From: Planctomycetaceae bacterium | GTDB lineage: Bacteria; Planctomycetota; Planctomycetia; Planctomycetales; Planctomycetaceae | Length of the DNA: 64,000 nucleotides | Assembly: GCA_020426325.1 (NCBI GenBank) | Contig: JAGQQG010000014.1 | Coordinates: forward strand, 1 to 64,000 | Direction: 5' to 3' | Part shown: positions 55,124 to 63,749 of the stretch, piece after piece | How the letters are laid out: the number at the start of each line of letters is the position of its first letter | Position numbering within the stretch: position 1 is the first letter of the stretch | The notes under the pieces: model-generated | Databases searched by the model: none | The model's input: only the letters and a program-made list of their open reading frames with translations | Told to the model about the DNA's origin: nothing | Translations under genes and position numbers: made by a program

Positions 55124-55387
55124 ATGACCATTACCGTGGAGTTCTTCGGCATCGCACGCAAAAGAGCAGGTCTCTCATCAATCGAGATCGATGCCGATAG
55201 CGTTGGAGCAGCCTTCGATCTCCTCGCCGATCGCATACCGCACTGGGCCGAAGCCTGCCTCGACGACGGTCATCTCAAAAAATCATTCCTCGCCAACATC
55301 AACGGTCGCACCTTCGTTTCCGATCGTGATCGACCGTTGAAGGACGGTGATCACCTGTTAATCCTGGCAGCCGACGTCGGCGGATAA
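55124..55387 (+). CDS. moaD: MoaD/ThiS-like sulfur-carrier protein
   Basis: 87 aa, ubiquitin-like fold. MTITVEFFGIARKRAG opens the family; the C-terminus is LAADVGG, ending in the GG that is adenylated and thiolated. The usual role is molybdopterin synthase small subunit, but moaE and moeB are not nearby and no moa gene is seen, so another sulfur-transfer role is possible. Confidence 0.8.
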   Translation: MTITVEFFGIARKRAGLSSIEIDADSVGAAFDLLADRIPHWAEACLDDGHLKKSFLANINGRTFVSDRDRPLKDGDHLLILAADVGG

Positions 55388-55466
55388 TCTTCATCTCAAA
55401 CCAATCGCGAGGAAAGTGCTAGGCATTCCGAGGCTGGTGGTGCGCGATCTTCTCAGCCAGTCTGTT

Positions 55467-56909
55467 TCAGTCGTGGAGTTCTCTGGCTCGTGTTTCCGGG
55501 GCAAAGAGAAGCACGACGAGTCCCAGCAGGTACAGCAGGCTCAGCAGCAAGCACGCTTGTGAGAGCGTATAGCCCCAGTCGTTCTTCATCCATCCGGACA
55601 GATACAGAATCGGAGCGGCGGCAATTCGTCCGCCGTTGAAGCAGAAGCCCGTGCCTGTGCCTCTCAAACGAGTCGGATAAAGTTCAGGGAAGTAGATCGC
55701 ATAGCCTGCGTGCATGCCAAGTGTGAGGAAGCCGAACACAGGCAGCAGTCCGTACAGGATCGTCTGCGAGAACGTAAAGCCGAACAGCACGAGCGCACTC
55801 ACCAACCCGCCCAGATGAAACGCGAGAAACGCCGGCTTACGACCGATGCGTTGCGATAATGGACCAAAGCAGAGCAGCCCAATGCCGCCGCCAGTCGTCA
55901 CCAGAAACATCCCCAACATCTCCCAGCGAGTCAGAGCCGCCTTGCGGTCATCGTCGCTCAAGTCAGGCTGATCGGCAGCAAGTCGTACTTCAGCCGCGTT
56001 TCGCATCGTTGCCTTGCCGTGGATATGAACGCCCCAGAAAGTCGCCAGCCCGACCGATGCCAGTGAGAAGCCGACGAGCGTGCTGCGAATCCACTTTGAA
56101 GAGAACAACTCACTGATTCGACCGACCTGTTGCGTTGAGTCCTCCGCTGCTCGTGAGCGGGCCGCCTGCCACTCCTTCGGCTCCTGGAGACTCACCCGAA
56201 TCCAGATGATGAGCAGTGCCGGCAACGCCCCTAAAGCAAAGCCGATTCGCCATTTGACGGACGCCGCCTGTACGGGATCGGTGATCCCCCAGTCATGTGC
56301 CCATTGTGTCAGGGCATTGCCGACGTCTGCATTGCCGATAAAGAATGTCACTGCTGCAACCGCGAGGTACGTGCCAAACACACTTGACGCATGGAAGATC
56401 CCACCAACATGTGCGCGCGCCCGTGCAGGGAAGACCTCAAACACCATCGCACTCGCGACGGCCCATTCGCCACCAACTCCCATTGCCACGAGGAACCTCA
56501 ACCCCGCGAGGTGCCACCATTGAGCCGAGAACGCGGACAGACAAGTGAACAGCGAGTAGAACACAATTGTGAGCGTCATCGTCCGTTTGCGGCCGATACG
56601 ATCGCTCAGCATGCCGAAGAAGATTCCCCCGACAGCTCCTCCAACGAGAAAGCAGGCAAAGGCGATGTCGTTGTAGAATTCCTTGCGTCCCGTCTGTTCA
56701 GCTTCCGTGAGTTCTTCCCCGCCTTGCTCCTGCATCTCGATGAAGGTCGGCATCGCTTCATTCGAACTGGCAACGAAAATCTGTCCCTCGAAGATGTCGA
56801 ACACCCACCCCAGCGACGCGATTACGAGGACCATCCACTGATAGCGTGAGATTCCGGCATACCACGGTCGGTTGTCGTCGATTGCAGATGGCGAAGAATT
56901 ATCAGTCAT
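55467..56909 (-). CDS. MFS transporter
   Basis: 480 aa from ATG 56909, with twelve likely helices. Major-facilitator motifs: GGIFFGMLSDRIGRKRTMTL after helix 2 and FGPLSQRIGRKP after helix 8; the region FPARARAHVGGI and YPTRLRGTGTGFC are found in metabolite:H+ symporters. The long periplasmic loop between helices 1 and 2 (EMQEQGGEELTEAEQTGRKE) is unusual. Substrate unknown. Confidence 0.85.
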   Translation of the reverse strand: MTDNSSPSAIDDNRPWYAGISRYQWMVLVIASLGWVFDIFEGQIFVASSNEAMPTFIEMQEQGGEELTEAEQTGRKEFYNDIAFACFLVGGAVGGIFFGMLSDRIGRKRTMTLTIVFYSLFTCLSAFSAQWWHLAGLRFLVAMGVGGEWAVASAMVFEVFPARARAHVGGIFHASSVFGTYLAVAAVTFFIGNADVGNALTQWAHDWGITDPVQAASVKWRIGFALGALPALLIIWIRVSLQEPKEWQAARSRAAEDSTQQVGRISELFSSKWIRSTLVGFSLASVGLATFWGVHIHGKATMRNAAEVRLAADQPDLSDDDRKAALTRWEMLGMFLVTTGGGIGLLCFGPLSQRIGRKPAFLAFHLGGLVSALVLFGFTFSQTILYGLLPVFGFLTLGMHAGYAIYFPELYPTRLRGTGTGFCFNGGRIAAAPILYLSGWMKNDWGYTLSQACLLLSLLYLLGLVVLLFAPETRARELHD

Positions 56910-57169
56910 CGCAGGCCTCGCAGACGGAATCGAGAGTCGAAGTGTCACTGTCTAACACGCGGTAAGCGGCGAGGCAACGCCGAGCGACACCAGCGAGCAG
57001 CGAATTCACGCCGATCGACCGAATCGGAACGGAGATGTCGACATCGTCGACGTGGAAGGGAACAACGTCGAAAAATGCGATCGGCGTCGCCTCGTGGCTC
57101 ACTGGATAGAACGTCTCTGTTCGATTCGATATCGTGGCGATGAACCGATCCTTCACCCACATTGATCTC

Positions 57170-57958
57170 ATGAACCGCCTTCGTCTCGCCGTCGCAACCA
57201 GTCGTTTCTCGTCCTCTTTGCGTGAGGTCGTGCGGATGGCGGCTGAGACAGGGGCGAGCGGCTTGCAGTTCGATGCGAGACAACAGCTCAAGCCGACCGA
57301 CCTGTCGGAAACGGGGCGACGGCAGTTGCTTCATTCACTTGGCGAGCGTGACCTCTCCGTCGCATCGCTGACCATGCCTCTACGTCTGGCATTGTACGAT
57401 GAGGAGTATCTGGACGTCCGTATCGAAGCGATCAAACAGGCGATGCAGTTTGCCTGGGACCTGAAAGCACGCGTGCTGACCTGTCGCATCGGTCGAATTC
57501 CCGGCGATGACGCCGTTCGCGAACGATCGCGACTGCAGGAGGTTCTAGGGGCGATCGCCTCTCACGGAAATCATGTCGGCGTGACGTTCTCGATCACTCC
57601 CGCAGGCGACTCACCGGACGTTTTGCGATCGCTGATCGAATCCGTGAACACGGGACCGCTGGGGATCGACTTTGATCCCGCAGAGCGAGTCATGTCGCGG
57701 CTGGATCCGGTGAAGTCGTTGCGGGAGTTGCACGCACACGTCACTCACATGACAGTCCGAGATGCCATCCGTGATGTGGATGGCAGCGGTCGTGAAGTTC
57801 CCGTTGGTCGGGGTGAATGTCAATGGCCCGATCTGCTCGCTCTCGTCGACGAGATGAATTATGCAGGCTGGCTGACCGCGGACCGAACGGCCGGCAACGA
57901 CCCGTTCGGTGACGTGAGGCGTGCCGTGCAGTTCGTGCGAAACGTGGTCCATCAATGA
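57170..57958 (+). CDS. Sugar-phosphate isomerase/epimerase-like TIM-barrel protein
   Basis: 262 aa; the start MNRLRLAVATSRF suits the family better than an upstream ATG at 57134. Sequence includes LQFDARQQLKP and GIDFDPAERVMSRLDP, then LHAHVTHMTVRD, of xylose-isomerase-like TIM barrels. Its stop overlaps xseA (ATGA), forming a unit with xseA, xseB and pectate lyase. Function not deducible from context. Confidence 0.75.
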   Translation: MNRLRLAVATSRFSSSLREVVRMAAETGASGLQFDARQQLKPTDLSETGRRQLLHSLGERDLSVASLTMPLRLALYDEEYLDVRIEAIKQAMQFAWDLKARVLTCRIGRIPGDDAVRERSRLQEVLGAIASHGNHVGVTFSITPAGDSPDVLRSLIESVNTGPLGIDFDPAERVMSRLDPVKSLRELHAHVTHMTVRDAIRDVDGSGREVPVGRGECQWPDLLALVDEMNYAGWLTADRTAGNDPFGDVRRAVQFVRNVVHQ

Positions 57959-59175
57959 TGGAACCGATCTCCGTCTCCGAACTGACGCGGCAGGTCAAAG
58001 ACTGTCTGGAGGGGAACTTCCCGCTGGTTGTCGTGCGTGGTGAGGTGTCGAGTTGCACCCACGCCTCGTCAGGGCATGTGTACTTCACCCTCAAGGATGA
58101 GCAGGCTCAGATCCGTGTCGTCATGTGGAAGCGGACCGCCTCCCGGGTCAAGTTCGATGTTAATGACGGCATGGATCTGGTCGTGATCGGAGCCATTGAG
58201 CTGTATGCACCTCGCGGCACTTATCAACTCGTCGTCGAAGAACTAATCCCCCAGGGAGTCGGGCCGCTCGAACTGGCGTTTCGACAGCTGCATGAGAAGC
58301 TGCAAAAGGAAGGACTCTTCGAGCCGTCCCGCAAGCGACCCTTGCCCAGATTCCCGCGTCGCATCGCCATGATCACCAGCCCCACCGGTGCGGCCATCCG
58401 CGATATGCTGCAGGTGATTTGCCGCCGCTGGCCATCGCTGAACGTGGTGCTATTGCCTGTCGCCGTACAGGGTGACGCCGCCGCGCCACAGATCGCAAAG
58501 GCGCTCAGGGAGGTCTCCAGGCTCGATGATGTCGACGTCGTGATTGCAGGGCGAGGCGGCGGGAGCCTCGAAGACCTCTGGGCCTTCAATGAAGAGATCG
58601 TGGCTCGCGCCATCGCCGCCTGTCCGATTCCGGTCGTGAGTGCGGTTGGACATGAAATCGACGTCACGATCGCGGACCTCGTTGCAGATCGCCGCGCGCT
58701 CACGCCGAGTGAAGCTGCTGAACTCGTGGTGCCGGACATGGTTGAACTGGAGTCACAATTACATCACGTCGGCAAGCGGCTGGTCGGCTCGCTCAGGGAC
58801 CAGGCCACGTCCGCAAGGCGTCAACTCGAGTTGCTGTCATCGCGACGGGTGCTCCGACAACCCTTCGACCGATTACGGCAACAGTCACAGCGATTGGACG
58901 ATTGGCATGAACAACTCTCCCGAGCGATCCGCACACGGACTCGACAGGGTCAATCGCAACTTGCGACCATGGCGGCGGCGCTAAACGCGCTCAGTCCGCT
59001 GAACGTACTGGAACGGGGTTATAGCATCACCCAACTGGCGGAGACGGGCAAAGTCGTGAAGCGGGTCGAAGATGTGAGCGTCGGGGACCAGTTGCTCACG
59101 CGACTTCACCAGGGGCAGGTCGTCTCCCGCGTTGAGTCAGTGGAACAGCAGGAAATGAAGTCAACCAAGGGTTGA
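57955..59175 (+). CDS. xseA: Exodeoxyribonuclease VII large subunit
   Basis: 406 aa, catalytic subunit that degrades single-stranded DNA. N-terminal OB-fold (VVVRGEVSSCTHASSGHVYFTLKD), then the conserved MITSPTGAAIRD at 139-150 and AGRGGGSLEDLWAFNEE at 198-214. The C-terminal helices are the family coiled coil. Overlaps the preceding isomerase gene and is followed at 6 bp by xseB. Confidence 0.95.
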   Translation: MMEPISVSELTRQVKDCLEGNFPLVVVRGEVSSCTHASSGHVYFTLKDEQAQIRVVMWKRTASRVKFDVNDGMDLVVIGAIELYAPRGTYQLVVEELIPQGVGPLELAFRQLHEKLQKEGLFEPSRKRPLPRFPRRIAMITSPTGAAIRDMLQVICRRWPSLNVVLLPVAVQGDAAAPQIAKALREVSRLDDVDVVIAGRGGGSLEDLWAFNEEIVARAIAACPIPVVSAVGHEIDVTIADLVADRRALTPSEAAELVVPDMVELESQLHHVGKRLVGSLRDQATSARRQLELLSSRRVLRQPFDRLRQQSQRLDDWHEQLSRAIRTRTRQGQSQLATMAAALNALSPLNVLERGYSITQLAETGKVVKRVEDVSVGDQLLTRLHQGQVVSRVESVEQQEMKSTKG

Positions 59176-59181
59176 GGATTG

Positions 59182-59541
59182 ATGGTCAAGAAGAAGTCAG
59201 AAAAGATCGACAGGCAACCGGAGTCGTTCGAAGCGGCACTTGGCGAATTGGCGGAGATCGTGAGTGATCTGGAGGACGGCTCCATCGGCCTGGAAGAATC
59301 TCTTGAGCGTTTCGAGGAGGGAATGCGGTTGTTGCGCCATTGTCATGAAGTGCTGGGCAAGGCAGAGGCTCGTATTGAGCAACTCACCGGCTTTGACGCT
59401 GACGGCAACCCTGTCACCAAACCACTCGACGGAGTTGCGACGATCGATCAGCAGAAGAACTCTGCCGGTCGCAGGCAACGCTCACCTCGCAAAGCGTCCA
59501 AGGCGGAGGACGATGATGACGCTGGCCCAACCCTCTTCTGA
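59182..59541 (+). CDS. xseB: Exodeoxyribonuclease VII small subunit
   Basis: 119 aa from ATG 59182. Family signature SFEAALGELAEIVSDLEDGS, then LEESLERFEEGMRLLRHCHE. Longer than the usual 60-80 residues by a lysine- and aspartate-rich tail. Partner of xseA directly upstream. Confidence 0.93.
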   Translation: MVKKKSEKIDRQPESFEAALGELAEIVSDLEDGSIGLEESLERFEEGMRLLRHCHEVLGKAEARIEQLTGFDADGNPVTKPLDGVATIDQQKNSAGRRQRSPRKASKAEDDDDAGPTLF

Positions 59542-59556
59542 CAGGAGAGCATCAAC

Positions 59557-61014
59557 ATGACATCCCTGAGATTCGCGGCATCCCACTTGATCATTGCCCT
59601 GTTTGTTCTTCTTCCGTCAATCACTTGCGGTGCAGACGGACCGACTCGACAGGAGGCCGTAGATGCGATGCACCGAGCCGTGCGGTTCTTTCGCAACAAA
59701 TGCTCGACGAGTGGGGGATACGTGTATCGGGTGAGTGACGACCTCACGAAGCGAGAAGGGGAGGATCGTGTCGATGAGACGATGGCGTGGGTCGAACCGC
59801 CCGGAACGCCCGCAGTCGGCACGGCTTATCTCGATGCGTATCGGCTGACTGGTGACCCGATGCTTCTCGACGCAGCCAAGGAGACTGCAGATGCCCTCGT
59901 CCGTGGGCAACTGGTCTCAGGCGGATGGATGGGGTTCATCGAGTTTGATCCTGAGAAACGCAAGCAGTATGCCTATCGAGTGGAAGGCGAAATGGTCGAT
60001 GGCCGCAAGAACTGGACGACGTACGATGACGACAAGTCGCAATCAGCGATCCGCTTCTTGATGCAACTCGACAAAACCCTGGAGTTCGAGAACGAGACGA
60101 TTCATGAGGCGGCCCGCTATGCATTGAACGCAACCGTTGAAGCCCAGTATCCCAACGGTGCATGGCCGCAGCAGTTCAAAGAGTTTCCCCAAGCCGAGGA
60201 ATTTCCGGTCCTACAGGCGAGTTTCCCCGATGAATGGCCCCGCCAGTTTCCGGACGTTCGTTATACGTCACACTACACGCTCAACGATGACACAATCAGT
60301 GATCTCATCACGACGATGCTCGATGCCTGGGACATCTACGGAGATGAACGCTTTCTCGTATCGGCCAAGCATGGCGGTGACTTCCTGCTGCTCGCTCAGT
60401 TGCCCGAACCACAACCCGGCTGGGCACAGCAGTATGATCGTGAGATGCATCCGGTTTGGGCACGGAAGTTCGAACCGCCCGCAGTGACGGGTGGCGAGTC
60501 TCAGGGAGCCATGCGGACATTGATGATGCTCTATCGTCGTACAAGTGACGACAAATACCTGGAACCGATTCCACGAGCGATTGCCTACTATCGCAGCAGC
60601 CTGTTACCGGATGGTCGCCTCGCAAGGTTCTATGAACTTGGATCCAATCGACCGTTGTATTTTACGAAAAACTACCAGCTGACGTACGACGACAGCGACA
60701 TGCCCACGCACTATGGTTTCAAATCAAGTTCGCATTTGGATGAGCTTGAGAAGGACTATGATCAGCTTCGCAGGCACTCTCTGGCAAACCTTGAGTCGAA
60801 CGAAGAGCCAGCAATGCCCCGCATGAGTGGGAAACTCCGGCGCCATACAGCGGAGGTCCTCAGTTCCCTCGACGAGCGGGGGGCATGGGTGCAGGATGGT
60901 CGGATGAGAAACTTCGGCGAGGATAATGACACGCGACGGGTGATTGAGTCGGCGACGTTCGCGAAGAACCTGCGGGTGTTGGCAACGTATATTGCAGCGA
61001 TGGGGGCCGAATGA
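59557..61014 (+). CDS. Exported pectate lyase, PL10-like
   Basis: 485 aa, signal peptide ending CGADG. PL10-family stretches AVGTAYLDAYRLTGDP, ALNATVEAQYPNGAWPQQF and RPLYFTKNYQLTYDDSDMPTHYGFK are clear. Should cleave polygalacturonate by beta-elimination outside the cytoplasm. No carbohydrate-binding module. Sixteen bp after xseB, so probably read from the same transcript. Confidence 0.85.
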   Translation: MTSLRFAASHLIIALFVLLPSITCGADGPTRQEAVDAMHRAVRFFRNKCSTSGGYVYRVSDDLTKREGEDRVDETMAWVEPPGTPAVGTAYLDAYRLTGDPMLLDAAKETADALVRGQLVSGGWMGFIEFDPEKRKQYAYRVEGEMVDGRKNWTTYDDDKSQSAIRFLMQLDKTLEFENETIHEAARYALNATVEAQYPNGAWPQQFKEFPQAEEFPVLQASFPDEWPRQFPDVRYTSHYTLNDDTISDLITTMLDAWDIYGDERFLVSAKHGGDFLLLAQLPEPQPGWAQQYDREMHPVWARKFEPPAVTGGESQGAMRTLMMLYRRTSDDKYLEPIPRAIAYYRSSLLPDGRLARFYELGSNRPLYFTKNYQLTYDDSDMPTHYGFKSSSHLDELEKDYDQLRRHSLANLESNEEPAMPRMSGKLRRHTAEVLSSLDERGAWVQDGRMRNFGEDNDTRRVIESATFAKNLRVLATYIAAMGAE

Positions 61015-61031
61015 GATTTCGGGAAATGAAC

Positions 61032-61053
61032 GGTTTCGCTAAGCCGCAAGCGG
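61032..61053. repeat. GGTTTCGCTAAGCCGCAAGCGG repeat copy
   Basis: Matches 48071-48090 at 19 of 20 bases and contains the self-complementary CCGCAAGCGG (61044-61053). Located between the convergent pectate lyase and oxidoreductase genes. Confidence 0.65.
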
Positions 61054-61059
61054 TGATCG

Positions 61060-62478
61060 TTACCTCAACAGGTGGTTGTTGGCCATTGTGATGCCGCTGA
61101 GCATGGCGCCGATGATGCCGAGGAAGCCCTGGTCGGTGCCGCAGAGGAAGAGGTTGTCGATGCCGGTTGTGCCGTCGAGGACTTTTCGGGGGGCACCGTA
61201 GACAGCCCCTTTGAGGTGTCCGGTGAACTTCTTGATCGTGCGGGGTGTGAAGATGTCCGTATCGATGATGTGGTCGCGAAAGTCGGGGATGTGCTGAATG
61301 GCTGACTCGACCATGCGGCGGCCCCATTCCTCCTTGGCCGGGTAATACTCGTCATCCGGCAGCGACATCCAATAGTCCGGATCGGCCAGCGACGTGATGC
61401 GGATGTAGCCCTCGTCGAGTTGTTCGCCATCGGCATAACGAAAGTTGTTGGGTGAGCAGATGATGCCGCTCCGCAGATCGAGCGGTTCGGTCGGCGGCTC
61501 GTAGTGAAACTGCTGCGCATCGTTGTAGAACACGATGGTCTCATCGTGCCCCAATTCGCGAGGTTGACAGTCGAGCACGAAGATCGCCTCGTTGAAGCTG
61601 ATCTCGCCGGAAGGGGGAATGGAGTATTGAGCATGGAGAACACCTTCTGCTCCATTCTCCATTTTCCATTCTCCATTCACCAACCTCAGCGTCTCCACAT
61701 GCCCAGCCGACGACAACACGTGCTCCGCCTCGATCTCGGTGCCATCGTCGAGGATCACGCCAGTGGTGCGTCCATCTTCGACCATGATCTCGCGAACGCC
61801 GTGACGGAGTTTGAGTTCGCCGCCGAGTTCCTTGTAGTGACGGGTCAGCTTCTTGAGGATTTGCCGAACTCCCTTGAACGGACGGGCGAAGCCTTCTTCA
61901 AAGATGCTTTTGAACATGATGCAGAACTGGCTGAAGTCCATGTCGTGCGGCGTCGCTGAGCCGTAGAACATTAGCGGACAGAACAGCATGTCGATCAGTG
62001 TTCGGTCTGAGAGGAATTCGCTGAGCACCTGGCGTGCGGATGCCGGTTCGTTCGAGAGGCTGGTCTCGTCGTAGTCATTGATGTGTATGACGAGTTTGCG
62101 AAACCGATCGGCCTGTTGAGGGAAGACATCGCAGACGTTCTCAACGAATGCTGCAAAGTCGTTCGCGAACGGAATGCGATATCCAGGGAAAACGACCGAT
62201 GAACCGTTCTGCGGTGAAAGGTCAAAGTCGTCCCACCTCAGGCGGAGTTGTTTCAGCAGTTTGGCGAGTGGGCCGGTACGTGTGCCGGGCTCGGCGTAGT
62301 TCGTGACCGCGTGAAGGCCGACATCGTAGTTACGGCCTCGAAGTCGGTAGAACGAGTTCAGCCCGCCGATCGTCGTGTGCCGTTCGAGAATGCAGACCGG
62401 CTTCTCGTAATAGGCCAGCCGAATCCCCGCTGCCAGTCCGGACATCCCGGCGCCGATGATGACGGTGTGATATCGCAC
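61060..62478 (-). CDS. CrtI/CrtISO-like FAD-dependent oxidoreductase, second copy
   Basis: 472 aa. FAD motif VIIGAGMSGLAAGIRLAYY at 6-24, CILERHTTIGG at 29-39, and C-terminal FLCGTDQGFLGIIGAMLSG, the cofactor region. Paralogous to 50679-52109. On the minus strand with the uncharacterised conserved protein, acyl carrier protein and ketosynthase, so it probably acts on an acyl or polyene made on the carrier. Confidence 0.8.
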   Translation of the reverse strand: MRYHTVIIGAGMSGLAAGIRLAYYEKPVCILERHTTIGGLNSFYRLRGRNYDVGLHAVTNYAEPGTRTGPLAKLLKQLRLRWDDFDLSPQNGSSVVFPGYRIPFANDFAAFVENVCDVFPQQADRFRKLVIHINDYDETSLSNEPASARQVLSEFLSDRTLIDMLFCPLMFYGSATPHDMDFSQFCIMFKSIFEEGFARPFKGVRQILKKLTRHYKELGGELKLRHGVREIMVEDGRTTGVILDDGTEIEAEHVLSSAGHVETLRLVNGEWKMENGAEGVLHAQYSIPPSGEISFNEAIFVLDCQPRELGHDETIVFYNDAQQFHYEPPTEPLDLRSGIICSPNNFRYADGEQLDEGYIRITSLADPDYWMSLPDDEYYPAKEEWGRRMVESAIQHIPDFRDHIIDTDIFTPRTIKKFTGHLKGAVYGAPRKVLDGTTGIDNLFLCGTDQGFLGIIGAMLSGITMANNHLLR

Positions 62479-62554
62479 GTTTTATCGGCGTTTTCAGGCG
62501 TCTCTGGTGACAAGTTTCAAACAGTCGTTCAGGGTAAGAATGAACGACACTCGC

Positions 62555-63313
62555 CTAGACCCACGTGTCCTCATTACGCTGACGCCCCTTGATTGTCTTC
62601 ATGTAGACATGTCGATGTCGAGAGACAATCCCACTGGCCTTCCTGATCTTCATGAATCGATCAGCAGGGAGAGGTGATTCTCGCCAGTGCATGATTTCTT
62701 CGTGACCGAACGGTTCGCTGATCTGTGCATAGAGTTCATGGTCGAAGTCGGCTTCACCATGATACTCGCCGTCATGGATATGGACTGTCGGGAAGAACAG
62801 TTGTTTGAGTTCACTGCGTCGTGGGAACTCAAATGCCATCGGGTGATGACGGTGACGCTCGGGTTTTAATTGAAAGACCACAAATCCATAGTCCGAGTAC
62901 CCACGAATTTGATCCCAGATTCGGCGAGGAATTCGAAATCGTTTATCGAGGCGATTGAAGTCATCGAATGTTGGGACAAAGGATGCCTCAAAACTGCCAA
63001 CTTCTTTGACCTCCAGATCCGCGGCTCGACCAGACCCACCAAAACCGCCCGAGAAAGAGTTCGTCTTCCGCGGAGAGGGAAAACCCTTCTTGAGATCGGA
63101 AAAGAACTCAGGGTAGTCCTCTAATGAAATGAAGCGGACTGCATCCTCAGTCGACTGCGGAATGACAGGAATTGGCAACGTCATGGCGACGTCATCGCTG
63201 GCCTCGATCGACATTTGATAAACGATGAACTGGTTGCCTTCTCTCTTCCTTGAGTCAGCAGCGAAGATCCTGGTGTCTGATACGGATTCTGGTGGCGGTT
63301 GGATGCAACACAT
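62555..63313 (-). CDS. Conserved uncharacterised protein in the acyl-carrier cluster
   Basis: 252 aa from ATG 63313 (MCCIQPPPESVSDTRIFAAD); GGAG lies eleven bases upstream. It has no signal peptide. Recognisable stretches are QFIVYQMSIEASDDVAMTLP, then RFISLEDYPEFFSDLKKGFP, and HIHDGEYHGEADFDHELYAQ. I have a memory of this family across bacteria, without an assigned function. Adjacent Cys2-Cys3 and several His residues suggest metal or heme binding only as speculation. Confidence 0.65.
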   Translation of the reverse strand: MCCIQPPPESVSDTRIFAADSRKREGNQFIVYQMSIEASDDVAMTLPIPVIPQSTEDAVRFISLEDYPEFFSDLKKGFPSPRKTNSFSGGFGGSGRAADLEVKEVGSFEASFVPTFDDFNRLDKRFRIPRRIWDQIRGYSDYGFVVFQLKPERHRHHPMAFEFPRRSELKQLFFPTVHIHDGEYHGEADFDHELYAQISEPFGHEEIMHWRESPLPADRFMKIRKASGIVSRHRHVYMKTIKGRQRNEDTWV

Positions 63314-63364
63314 CGGCTTTTCTTCTCCGAGTGTGATGTGCTCGCCGCCATTCAACGGAGGACG

Positions 63365-63628
63365 TTACACACCAGCCGGCACGTCTGCCAGTTTCGGTGT
63401 GAGATAATCGACGGTGGAGTCCATCGTGATCAGGTTCTCGTATTCGTCTTCGGGAATCTGCACGCGGTATTGCTTGCGGAGTTCCATGACAATGTCCAGG
63501 AAGTCCATGCTGTCGAGTTCCATTTGATCGCGGAACGCGACGCTGTCGTCGAGGTCTGTCAGGTCTTCATCGGGAGCAATACGTTCCAGGATGTCCAAAA
63601 CGACCTGGCGAATCTCAGGCGGGGCCAT
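63365..63628 (-). CDS. acpP: Acyl carrier protein
   Basis: 87 aa. The phosphopantetheine site is Ser40 in LDSMDFLDIVMEL; the usual DSL is DSM, as in many specialised carriers. The surrounding sequence is acidic as expected. Located between a ketosynthase and the uncharacterised protein on the minus strand, so it is likely a dedicated carrier and not the housekeeping one. Confidence 0.9.
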   Translation of the reverse strand: MAPPEIRQVVLDILERIAPDEDLTDLDDSVAFRDQMELDSMDFLDIVMELRKQYRVQIPEDEYENLITMDSTVDYLTPKLADVPAGV

Positions 63629-63749
63629 TCACACGTCTCCATCAACAATTGGGACCGGTCCTTTAGCACCAGTCGCAGTCATACGGGGGAGCGATCTACA
63701 GACTTGCAGACCCACTCACATCAGCGACAGCACCACAGCTCGAACCAAC

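Noticed and set aside
56902-57291. Minus-strand open frame between the MFS and isomerase genes
   Set aside because: Overlaps the start of the isomerase gene and shows no family features.
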